The notes beneath the pieces were generated by a model. That model saw only the letters and a list, made by a program, of their open reading frames with translations. It was not told the DNA's origin and searched no databases. Shown here piece after piece: positions 8,652-14,562 of a stretch of 16,637 bases of DNA. How positions within the stretch are numbered: position 1 is the first letter of the stretch; every line of letters starts with the position of its first letter. Origin of the DNA: Alphaproteobacteria bacterium (lineage in GTDB: Bacteria > Pseudomonadota > Alphaproteobacteria > Micavibrionales > Micavibrionaceae); assembly GCA_023301785.1 (NCBI GenBank), contig JALZUF010000299.1, positions 1-16,637 on the forward strand, given 5' to 3'. Made by a program: the position numbers and the translations under genes.

Positions 8652-8736
8652 GGTATAGGTCCTTAAGCGTGCACATTGGCAAAAAATCATCAAATCCCAT
8701 GGGCGCTTAGTTTTGAGGGGTGTTGGAATGATAAAA

Positions 8737-8811
8737 TGGTGCCACGAGGGGGAACCGAACCCCCGACCTCGTCATTACCAATGACGCGCTCTACCACTGA
8801 GCTACCGCGGC
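8737..8811 (-). tRNA. tRNA-Thr (anticodon GGT)
   Basis: Read on the minus strand, the gene starts GCCGCGG and ends with an encoded CCA. The acceptor stem pairs over seven positions with two G-T pairs, the D arm is TAGCTCAGTGGTAGAGC, and the anticodon stem CGTCA/TGACG encloses the loop TTGGTAA, giving anticodon GGT (plus-strand 8777-8779) for threonine. The T arm GGGGG/CCCCC around a TTCGGTT loop is complete. It lies alone between the acyltransferase gene and the 57-aa gene. The 141 bp on its 5' side carry AAGCTT repeats and AT-rich promoter-like DNA without a clear consensus. Confidence 0.96.
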
Positions 8812-8952
8812 TAAATTGTCCTTAAAAGCTTAAAAAGCTTCAATAACATGCGCAAACTATAATATTTTTGCTTTCCTGTCACGCATCAATTGCCTATAGT
8901 TTCTCCTTAATTTAAGAAGTTTCGTAAATTCGAGGAAAGGCCGAGAATAGCT

Positions 8953-9126
8953 ATGTCTGACAGCCAGCATGCACAGGAAAAAGCAGCCAAACGTGCAAAC
9001 GCCCTGCGTGATAATTTGAAGAAGCGTAAAAGCTTTATCAAAGAGAGCAATGAAGCGGCCTTATCCAAAAAAAATAAAGTAGCCGTCGGTGGCGGTACTG
9101 AAGAAGAAGCGTTGAAAGACGAGTAA
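8953..9126 (+). CDS. Small basic protein (57 aa) of unknown function, upstream of dcd
   Basis: A short gene encoding 57 residues, with the strong purine-rich ribosome site GAGGAAAGG at 8932-8940, twelve bases before the ATG. The product is charged throughout and probably helical; the core AKRANALRDNLKKRKSFIK (13-31) is amphipathic and strongly basic, while the C-terminus (GGGTEEEALKDE) is acidic. Small proteins with an ALR.NLKRRK-type core are, as I recall, common in Alphaproteobacteria, which supports a real gene. It ends 31 bp before dcd and may share its transcript. The function is unknown; the basic helix could bind nucleic acid or ribosomes, but this is a guess. There is no signal peptide or membrane segment. 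Confidence 0.75.
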   Translation: MSDSQHAQEKAAKRANALRDNLKKRKSFIKESNEAALSKKNKVAVGGGTEEEALKDE

Positions 9127-9157
9127 GTCTTTTGCAGAAAGTAATTAAGAGAAAATA

Positions 9158-9763
9158 ATGCAAAATTTAAAAACAGATAAAGAAGAAGCGGTTCAACATA
9201 TGCCTGGTATTATGCCAGATCATTGGATCAGAGAGCAGGCGCTTAATCACGGAATGATCGAACCGTTTGTTGAAAAGCAAACAGCAGAAGGTAAAATTTC
9301 TTATGGACTATCATCGTTTGGATATGATTCTAGATGTTCTGATGAATTTAAGATTTTCACCAATGTTGATAACGCGATTGTTGACCCAAAGAATTTTAGT
9401 GCCGACAGCTTTGTTGATCGTCAAACAGATGTTTGTATCATCCCACCAAACAGTTTTGTTTTAACGCGTTCCGTTGAATATTTTCGTATTCCTAAAGATG
9501 TGCTGGTTGTGTGCTTGGGTAAAAGCACGTATGCGCGTTGCGGCCTAATCGTAAACGTAACACCGCTGGAACCAGGTTGGGAAGGGCATGTTACGTTAGA
9601 GATTTCGAACACAACACCGCTTCCAGCAAAGGTTTACGCGAATGAAGGCGTAGCGCAGTTCTTGTTCTTTAAGGGATCAAGTGATTGTGAAGTCACCTAT
9701 GCGGATCGTGCAGGAAAATATATGGGTCAAAAAGGTGTGACCTTACCAAGAATTAAAAAATAA
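9158..9763 (+). CDS. dcd: dCTP deaminase
   Basis: Deaminates dCTP to dUTP, supplying the precursor that dUTPase and thymidylate synthase turn into dTTP; a cytoplasmic homotrimer of the dUTPase fold. Seen in the sequence: SYGLSSFGYDSR (48-59), the conserved GKSTYARCG (121-129) that shapes the active site, and PLEPGWEGHVTLEISN (136-151) with the catalytic Glu148. The C-terminal lid is AGKYMGQKGVTLPRI. At 201 aa it is slightly longer than usual (about 185-190). The first 14 residues precede the usual family start at MPGIMPDHWI, so translation could begin at the ATG at 9200. The 9158 ATG has a purine-rich AAGAGAAAA just before it and is preferred with modest confidence. It lies ten bases upstream of murA and is surely co-transcribed with it. 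Confidence 0.95.
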   Translation: MQNLKTDKEEAVQHMPGIMPDHWIREQALNHGMIEPFVEKQTAEGKISYGLSSFGYDSRCSDEFKIFTNVDNAIVDPKNFSADSFVDRQTDVCIIPPNSFVLTRSVEYFRIPKDVLVVCLGKSTYARCGLIVNVTPLEPGWEGHVTLEISNTTPLPAKVYANEGVAQFLFFKGSSDCEVTYADRAGKYMGQKGVTLPRIKK

Positions 9764-9773
9764 GGTTAAGAGA

Positions 9774-11093
9774 ATGAGCGTAGTCCCAATGACAAAAGAA
9801 GAAGCTGTTACTGAACAATCAGGCATGGATAAAATGCGTGTGACAGGGGGGGGTAAATTAAATGGCTCTATAAAAATCAGTGGAGCGAAAAATGCCGCGT
9901 TGAAACATATGTGCGCTTCTATTCTGACGGATGAGCCATTTATCTTAAAGAATATGCCAACAAGTTTGCGTGACGTGAAGTTTTTAACGCAAGTGTTACA
10001 GCAGTTGGGTGTCGAAGTTGATTTAGATCATGATAAGAAAATCGCTAAGCTGCATGCCGCAGAGATTACATCACACGTTGCCCCGTATGAGTTGGTCCGT
10101 AAAATGCGTGCGAGTATTTTGGTATTAGGGCCGCTTTTGGCGCGTCATGGAAAAGCGGATGTGTCGTTACCGGGCGGTTGTTCAATCGGTGGACGCCCTG
10201 TTGATCTCCACCTTAAGGGTCTTGAGGCGATGGGTGCCATTATTGAGCTTGAGGGTGGCTATGTGAAAGCGCATGTGCCGAATGGTCGTTTAAAAGGGGC
10301 AGAAATTAACTTTCCATTGGTATCTGTTGGGGCGACTGAGCACTTGATGATGGCGGCGACGTTGGCGGAAGGTGAAACAGTTCTTAAGAATGCCGCTCGT
10401 GAGCCTGAGATTGTTGACCAAGGTGAGGCGCTGATTAAGATGGGCGCGAAGATCGAAGGTCTGGGGACGTCTGAAATTAAAATCATAGGCGTTGAGAAAT
10501 TGAATGGAGCGACACACAATGTTGTTGCTGATCGTATTGAAACGGGAACTTATATGTGCGCCGTTGGCTTATGTGGCGGCGAGCTTCGTTTGCAAAATAC
10601 ACGCCTTGATTTCCTCTCTGCGTTGATCGCACCACTCAAAGAAGCGGGTATGATTATCGAGCAAGAAGGTGATGACATCGTTGTAAAGCGTAACAAGGCT
10701 AAAATTAAAGGCGTTGATATTATGACGGAAGCTTACCCAGGGTTGGCGACAGACCTGCAAGCGCAATTTATGACGATGCTGACCCTCTGTGATGGCGCAG
10801 GGATGATTAGTGAAACGATCTTTGAAAACCGTTTCATGCACGTGCCAGAGCTTTGTCGTATGGGCGCGAATATTACCGTTAAGGGTAATTCCGCGATTAT
10901 CCGCGGCGTCGATCAGTTAAAGGGTGCAGAAGTTATGGCGACAGACTTACGTGCGTCTGTAGCGATGGTTCTGGCTGGCTTGGTTGCCGAAGGGGAAACA
11001 ATTATTAGCCGTATTTACCACCTTGATCGTGGCTATGAAAACATCGTCGATAAGCTGACGGCCGTTGGCGCAAAGATTGAGCGCATTAAATAA
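9774..11093 (+). CDS. murA: UDP-N-acetylglucosamine 1-carboxyvinyltransferase
   Basis: Transfers enolpyruvate from phosphoenolpyruvate to UDP-GlcNAc, the first committed cytoplasmic step of peptidoglycan synthesis. The product is 439 aa, with the two inside-out alpha/beta domains of the EPSP synthase family. Substrate-site residues Lys39-Asn40 lie in ISGAKNAALKHM, and LPGGCSIGGRPVDLHLKGL holds the catalytic loop with Cys136. That Cys is the residue alkylated by fosfomycin, so the enzyme is predicted to be of the sensitive type. The conserved C-terminus DRGYENIVDKL is intact. About 18 residues precede the usual family start (MDKMRVTGGG, ATG at 9825); the first ATG is chosen because AAGG lies eight bases before it. 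It is tightly linked to dcd upstream. In many Alphaproteobacteria DUF2948 and hisD follow; here infA follows directly. Confidence 0.97.
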   Translation: MSVVPMTKEEAVTEQSGMDKMRVTGGGKLNGSIKISGAKNAALKHMCASILTDEPFILKNMPTSLRDVKFLTQVLQQLGVEVDLDHDKKIAKLHAAEITSHVAPYELVRKMRASILVLGPLLARHGKADVSLPGGCSIGGRPVDLHLKGLEAMGAIIELEGGYVKAHVPNGRLKGAEINFPLVSVGATEHLMMAATLAEGETVLKNAAREPEIVDQGEALIKMGAKIEGLGTSEIKIIGVEKLNGATHNVVADRIETGTYMCAVGLCGGELRLQNTRLDFLSALIAPLKEAGMIIEQEGDDIVVKRNKAKIKGVDIMTEAYPGLATDLQAQFMTMLTLCDGAGMISETIFENRFMHVPELCRMGANITVKGNSAIIRGVDQLKGAEVMATDLRASVAMVLAGLVAEGETIISRIYHLDRGYENIVDKLTAVGAKIERIK

Positions 11094-11180
11094 TTTCTTC
11101 TAACTCTTTGTCATAGAGTTGTGGTACGAAGCATGAAAACCTTAAACAAGAGAGAATAACCCTCTTTAAACAGGCTGAGG

Positions 11181-11209
11181 TTGATTTATTATATAAAAGC
11201 CCGTATAAG
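11181..11209 (+). promoter_or_regulatory. Putative infA promoter
   Basis: TTGATT (11181-11186) and TATAAG (11204-11209) are 17 bp apart, a good sigma-70-like match. It would start transcription about 30 bases before infA, inside the 153-bp murA-infA gap. Just after murA, AACTCT (11102-11107) and AGAGTT (11115-11120) form a small inverted repeat without a U-run, which might mark the end of the murA transcript. Confidence 0.5.
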
Positions 11210-11246
11210 AAGAGCATATTGAAACAACGAATTACGAAAAAATTAA

Positions 11247-11465
11247 ATGGCTAAAGAAGACTTACTTGAATTTAAAGGTGTAGTAACCGAGATTTTACCA
11301 AACGCAATGTTCCGTGTGAAATTAGAAAATGACCATGAAATTTTGGCACATGCCGCAGGTAAGATGCGTAAGCACCGTATTCGTGTTCTTCAAAATGATA
11401 CTGTTGTTGTTGAAATGACACCTTACGACCTGACAAAAGGTCGCATTATTTTCCGCGAAAAATAA
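11247..11465 (+). CDS. infA: Translation initiation factor IF-1
   Basis: Single S1/OB-fold factor of 72 aa that binds the A site of the 30S subunit and helps IF-2 and IF-3 select the start codon. The sequence follows the family consensus from end to end: MAKEDLLEFKGVVTEILPN, then AMFRVKLEN, HEILAHAAGKMRKHRIRVL and VEMTPYDLTKGRI. The alphaproteobacterial ending is usually ITYR(F/E)K; here it is IIFREK. No clear Shine-Dalgarno precedes the ATG (the leader is A-rich), but length and N-terminus leave no doubt about the start. In this class infA usually heads an infA-maf-rng cluster; here a minus-strand gene separates it from maf. Confidence 0.97.
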   Translation: MAKEDLLEFKGVVTEILPNAMFRVKLENDHEILAHAAGKMRKHRIRVLQNDTVVVEMTPYDLTKGRIIFREK

Positions 11466-11482
11466 TCAAAATAAATAATCAG

Positions 11483-11803
11483 TTACATACTGAAGTTATT
11501 ATATTGCTCAAAAGAGTCGTAGTAGTCAGCTCTGTCTAGAACTTGATTTGCGTACCCTTTGGCCGCCGCACGGTTCTGTCTGATAACTTGTGTATTCTCT
11601 GATTGCCCTGTCATGGCATGGAATTTGGCACCTGGTAGACCCATTGGATCAATAGTGTGCCATGTAACGCCGCCACCGTCTTCACCGCTACCTTCGGCAG
11701 CTTCACGGAAAACAGGCTCGACATGCTCTTCCAAATGCTCGGAAGCATTTTTGAAGGCGTTTATTGTAAGCTTCGCCCAATGTTGCAAACTATTTTTAAT
11801 CAT
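11483..11803 (-). CDS. Hypothetical protein (106 aa) inserted between infA and maf
   Basis: I do not recognise this 106-aa protein. It lacks a signal peptide and membrane segments. An N-terminal helix-like part (1-36, SLQHWAKLTINAFKNASEHL) precedes an acidic Gly-rich stretch (GSGEDGGG, 38-45) and a polar C-terminal half with several Tyr and Asn. Read on the minus strand, GGAA (complement of 11809-11812) sits five bases before the ATG and TATAAT (complement of 11819-11824) just upstream, so the start region looks functional although the leader would be very short. The gene faces infA tail to tail, 17 bp apart, and diverges from maf. An overlapping plus-strand frame at 11559-11816 is judged less likely because its product is Cys/Ser/Pro-rich and has no ribosome site. 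A lineage-specific gene is my best reading. Confidence 0.6.
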   Translation of the reverse strand: MIKNSLQHWAKLTINAFKNASEHLEEHVEPVFREAAEGSGEDGGGVTWHTIDPMGLPGAKFHAMTGQSENTQVIRQNRAAAKGYANQVLDRADYYDSFEQYNNFSM

Positions 11804-11965
11804 TACAGTTCCATAAAAATTATATCAATCGTTTAGAAATACGCAGATACACTTGATTGCGTTAAATATGCATCTAAATCCTGTAAAAGTCAATATCACG
11901 GACGATTTCGGCTATTTACGCACAAATATTTTGTTATTTCGATATTTTACGCTTAAAGTGCTGAA

Positions 11966-12550
11966 ATGAAAGAAAATTCTAACTTAGTATTGGCCTCTGC
12001 TTCACCGCGTCGTGTTGAGCTTTTGGCGCAAATTAATGTGATTCCCGCGCAAATTTTACCTGCAGATGTTGATGAATCGCGCTTGAAAAACGAGAAATTA
12101 AAAGATTTAGCGGTTCGTTTGGCTGTTGAGAAGGCGCAAAAGATACGTGAAACGCAAAGGGATGCCTTTATTTTGGCGGCAGATACCGTGGTCGGCGCGG
12201 GGCAAGTTTTGCTCGATAAGACCGAAACGAGGAAAGAGGCGTTGGCTTGTCTTAAGAAATTATCAGGGAGACGTCACCATGTGCATGGTGGAATTGCATT
12301 GATATTACCCGATGGTTCGGTGCGTCAAAAATATTGTAATACGCTTGTTCAATTTAAACCGTTATCGGATATGGAGATTGAGGCCTATTTAGACAGTGAT
12401 GAATGGCAGGGCAAAGCGGGCGGTTACGCCATCCAAGGCTTTGCGGGTAGCTTTATCAAATATATGACAGGATCATACAGTAATGTTGTTGGATTATCGC
12501 TTTATGATACAATGCAAATATTGAAAAGCGCGGGCTTTTTCAAAAATTAG
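11966..12550 (+). CDS. maf: Maf-family nucleoside triphosphate pyrophosphatase
   Basis: Cytoplasmic house-cleaning enzyme that hydrolyses non-canonical or excess nucleoside triphosphates to monophosphate and pyrophosphate. Family marks in order: LASASPRRVELL (8-19), the phosphate-binding N-terminal loop; LPADVDESR (36-44); ILAADTVV (69-76) with the metal-binding Asp; LSGRRHHVHGGIAL; and EWQGKAGGYAIQGFAGSFI followed by GSYSNVVGLSL. The 194-aa length is typical. The KAGGYAIQG form resembles the dTTP/UTP (YhdE-like) subgroup, but the subgroup cannot be fixed by eye. The ribosome site is weak. It lies 29 bp upstream of rng, as in many Alphaproteobacteria, and is probably co-transcribed with it. 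Confidence 0.95.
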   Translation: MKENSNLVLASASPRRVELLAQINVIPAQILPADVDESRLKNEKLKDLAVRLAVEKAQKIRETQRDAFILAADTVVGAGQVLLDKTETRKEALACLKKLSGRRHHVHGGIALILPDGSVRQKYCNTLVQFKPLSDMEIEAYLDSDEWQGKAGGYAIQGFAGSFIKYMTGSYSNVVGLSLYDTMQILKSAGFFKN

Positions 12551-12579
12551 TCTAAGTCCCATACAACAAAGGACATCTT

Positions 12580-13806
12580 TTGGATATTTTAATTGATGAA
12601 ATGGAAGGCAGCCTTTGGGTTGCTACAACAAAAGCGAATCAACTGCATGGCTTGGAGATTGATCCTGCGGATGAAGAGGTGCGCTGGGGTTCAATTTATT
12701 GGGCGAAAGTAACCAAGATCGATAAAGCAATGGATGCCGCATTCGTCAGCCTTGATGGCGATAACACAGGCATATTGCACAACGCAGACCTTAGGCTATT
12801 TGATAAAAAAGGTATGCCCACCGATAATAAAGAAATCGCAATAGGTAAACGCATTAAGACGGGTGACTATTTGGTTGTACAGGCTAAGAGTGGCTATCTT
12901 CCTAGAATAGACAGTATGGATGTTGCGATTGAAGATAAATCTCCGCGTGTCAGTATGAATATTACATTGCCTGGGCGGTATCTAATTTTCTCACCGATGA
13001 TGGAAGAAAATAGAATCTCTAAACGCATCATGGATAAGAAACGTCGTAAGCAATTAACGAAAATGCTCAATAACGTTGCTGATATTAATGGATGTATTTT
13101 ACGCGCAGCGGCCGCGGATGTTCAAACGGATATTCTTATTCGTGAAGGCACAATCTTGAAAGAGATTTGGGATCGTTTACAAGAATTTTTGACGGGGGAG
13201 GAAGCCTGTCTCATCATGGAAGGCCCCGATGCCGTGCAACGAACATTAAGCGACCAAGCCGGTATGGTGATTGATTCCATCGAGGTTGTGACAATGGAGC
13301 GTTATCAAGAGGTGGAAGAATGGTGTGAGATTTATGCGCCTGATCTTGTAACAAAAGTTGAGCCTGTTGAATTGGATAATCAAGAGCTTGATTTAGGGTT
13401 GTTCGAATTCCGCGATGTTTTGGATCAAATCGAGGATTTGTTTCAAATTTATGTCCTGCTTCAAAATGGAGGTAATATCATTTTGCAAGATACGGCGGCG
13501 TTATGCGCTATTGATGTAAATAGAGGCGGTGATACGCGCTCTAATGTCGTTGTGAATATCGAGGCGTTGAAAGAAATCGCCCGTCAAATCCGCCTACGTA
13601 ACATGGGCGGCATTGTCATCGTTGATTTGCTTAAGATGAAGAATAAAAAGGAAAAAGATAAGGTATTAGAAGCGCTTAAGGACATCGTTAATGAGGACCC
13701 GTGTACGGTTCAGGTTCATGGCCTCACTAATTTAGGCCTTGTTGAAATAACCCGTCACAGGCGCACACCTGCCCTTCAAGACCGTTTGGATATGGTTTTA
13801 GAATAA
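12580..13806 (+). CDS. rng: Ribonuclease E/G family endoribonuclease (TTG start)
   Basis: RNase E/G-family endonuclease acting in rRNA maturation and mRNA decay. An N-terminal S1 domain (about 35-125, with VRWGSIYWAKVTKID, AAFVSLDG and TGILHNADL) precedes the RNase H-like and DNase I-like core. The metal ligands are visible as Asp312 and Asn314 in AIDVNRGGDTR and Asp349 in GIVIVDLLKMK. The protein ends soon after GLVEITRHRRTPAL and has no Cys-Pro-x-Cys zinc-link, like the short alphaproteobacterial RNase G forms. The start is TTG: AAAGGA at 12568-12573 sits six bases upstream, and the family's opening ILIDE requires it. In this class yacG often follows; here only 119 bp and then tRNA-Phe follow. 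Confidence 0.93.
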   Translation: MDILIDEMEGSLWVATTKANQLHGLEIDPADEEVRWGSIYWAKVTKIDKAMDAAFVSLDGDNTGILHNADLRLFDKKGMPTDNKEIAIGKRIKTGDYLVVQAKSGYLPRIDSMDVAIEDKSPRVSMNITLPGRYLIFSPMMEENRISKRIMDKKRRKQLTKMLNNVADINGCILRAAAADVQTDILIREGTILKEIWDRLQEFLTGEEACLIMEGPDAVQRTLSDQAGMVIDSIEVVTMERYQEVEEWCEIYAPDLVTKVEPVELDNQELDLGLFEFRDVLDQIEDLFQIYVLLQNGGNIILQDTAALCAIDVNRGGDTRSNVVVNIEALKEIARQIRLRNMGGIVIVDLLKMKNKKEKDKVLEALKDIVNEDPCTVQVHGLTNLGLVEITRHRRTPALQDRLDMVLE

Positions 13807-13892
13807 AGGGCTATAAAAAACTCTGTATTTTGATGATGTTATCTTTATTAAAGGCTAGACAGGCCTATCAGATTATTTTATAAGCTAAGCGA

Positions 13893-13910
13893 TCATAACG
13901 CTTGTTATGA
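13893..13910. other. Inverted repeat upstream of tRNA-Phe
   Basis: TCATAAC and GTTATGA form 7-bp arms around a 4-nt loop (GCTT), 16 bp before the tRNA-Phe gene and 87 bp after rng. No U-run follows. It could be a transcript-end hairpin for rng or part of the tRNA promoter region; the sequence does not decide. Confidence 0.3.
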
Positions 13911-13925
13911 ATTACCACACGGTTT

Positions 13926-14000
13926 GCCCGGGTAGCTCAGTGGTAGAGCAGAGGACTGAAAATCCTCGTGTCGAAAGTTCAATTCTCTCCCCGGGCACCA
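13926..14000 (+). tRNA. tRNA-Phe (anticodon GAA)
   Basis: The 75-nt gene has acceptor stem GCCCGGG/CCCGGGC, D arm TAGCTCAGTGGTAGAGC, and anticodon stem GAGGA/TCCTC around CTGAAAA, giving anticodon GAA for phenylalanine; the CCA end is encoded. The T stem GAAAG/CTCTC has one A-C mismatch in its middle, which is unusual. The location after rng is typical of Alphaproteobacteria. Its 3' half is repeated exactly downstream. Confidence 0.95.
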
Positions 14001-14007
14001 TTTTTTC
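13970..14007 (+). repeat. 38-bp direct repeat, copy 1 (3' half of tRNA-Phe plus T-run)
   Basis: This copy runs from the variable region through the T arm, acceptor 3' strand and CCA into TTTTTTC. It is identical over 38 bp to 14090-14127, with an offset of 120 bp. A tRNA 3' end repeated downstream is the classical footprint of site-specific integration, though a small tandem duplication is also possible. Confidence 0.95.
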
Positions 14008-14037
14008 AACTTAGTGAGTTTTTTGATGAGTTTAGAT

Positions 14038-14061
14038 AGTGTCAGCCTTTCGACACTTTTT
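14038..14061 (+). terminator. Putative terminator after tRNA-Phe
   Basis: AGTGTC (14038-14043) and GACACT (14052-14057) form a 6-bp stem with an 8-nt loop followed by a T-run, 38 bases beyond the tRNA. The 3' arm plus part of the loop (CTTTCGACAC, 14047-14056) is also the exact reverse complement of tRNA-Phe positions 13968-13977. Confidence 0.55.
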
Positions 14062-14089
14062 ATTATTAAGAAGCGCGCTGGCGCGCGAG

Positions 14090-14127
14090 GTCGAAAGTTC
14101 AATTCTCTCCCCGGGCACCATTTTTTC
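14090..14127 (+). repeat. 38-bp direct repeat, copy 2 (tRNA-Phe 3' half remnant)
   Basis: Exact copy of the tRNA-Phe 3' half, including the encoded CCA, the T-run and the odd A-C mismatch of the T stem. No matching 5' half exists: upstream lies a GC-rich hairpin (GCGCG-CTGG-CGCGC, 14073-14086) instead, so this is not a functional tRNA. It ends 17 bp before the nuclease start codon and so forms that gene's upstream region. It resembles an attachment-site scar, but no integrase is present. Confidence 0.9.
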
Positions 14128-14144
14128 CTCAAGAGCCTAACGCC

Positions 14145-14561
14145 GTGATTGTAAAACGCTTATTACCTTTTCTATCTCTCGTAATGTTGAATGCTTGTCT
14201 TCCAAATATGTCGGATGGGCAGCTCATGGTTACTTATGTGATTGATGGCGATACGTTTGTTGCAGATGGACGGCGCATTCGTATTTGGGGTATTGATGCA
14301 CCAGAAAAAGACGAAGCTTACTACCAAACGTCGACGCTAACATTGGAGGGAATGATTGATGGAGCATTGCTGAATTGTACATTGCGCGAAAAAGGTAAGT
14401 ATCGACGCGATGTGATGCGTTGTTATAAAGGTGACATTGATATTGGTGCGGCGATGGTACGAAAAGGTATGGCCAAAGATGTGCCAAGATCGTTAATCGG
14501 CTATTACGAACGCGATCAGATTCACGCGCAGAAAAACAAGTTAGGTATTTGGGCCGATTAA
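14145..14561 (+). CDS. Staphylococcal-nuclease-like (SNase/TNase) lipoprotein
   Basis: A 138-aa predicted lipoprotein with a basic hydrophobic signal peptide and lipobox LNAC (15-18), lipid-anchored at Cys18. Most of the mature part is an SNase OB-fold domain: VIDGDTF (32-38) with the calcium-binding Asp36, RIRIWGIDAPEKDE (44-57) with the catalytic-type Arg46, Asp51 and Glu54, and KYRRDVMRCY followed by VRKGMAK, where the second essential Arg sits at 87/88. All residues needed for Ca-dependent phosphodiesterase activity appear present, so an active envelope-attached nuclease is likely; nutrient or extracellular DNA processing is inference. The GTG start is chosen because the next ATG (14183) would destroy the signal peptide. 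The ribosome site is weak. The stop lies one base from the end of the convergent hydrolase-like gene. Confidence 0.85.
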   Translation: MIVKRLLPFLSLVMLNACLPNMSDGQLMVTYVIDGDTFVADGRRIRIWGIDAPEKDEAYYQTSTLTLEGMIDGALLNCTLREKGKYRRDVMRCYKGDIDIGAAMVRKGMAKDVPRSLIGYYERDQIHAQKNKLGIWAD

Positions 14562-14562
14562 A

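Noticed and set aside
8824..8841. AAGCTT-containing direct repeats near tRNA-Thr
   Set aside because: Only two very short AT-rich units; expected by chance in this base composition.
11559..11816. Plus-strand 85-aa open frame opposite the 106-aa gene
   Set aside because: The product is Cys/Ser/Pro-rich with no ribosome site or motif; the minus-strand frame has a better start region and a more protein-like composition.
14073..14089. GC-rich hairpin as a CRISPR or IS end
   Set aside because: It occurs once, has no repeated partner and no transposase nearby; no spaced repeat series exists anywhere in the window.
13905..14132. Minus-strand open frame with a repeated WCPGRELNFR peptide
   Set aside because: It is the antisense of the tRNA-Phe gene and its half repeat; this peptide is a familiar false gene over tRNAs. 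The peptide repeat simply reflects the 38-bp DNA repeat.
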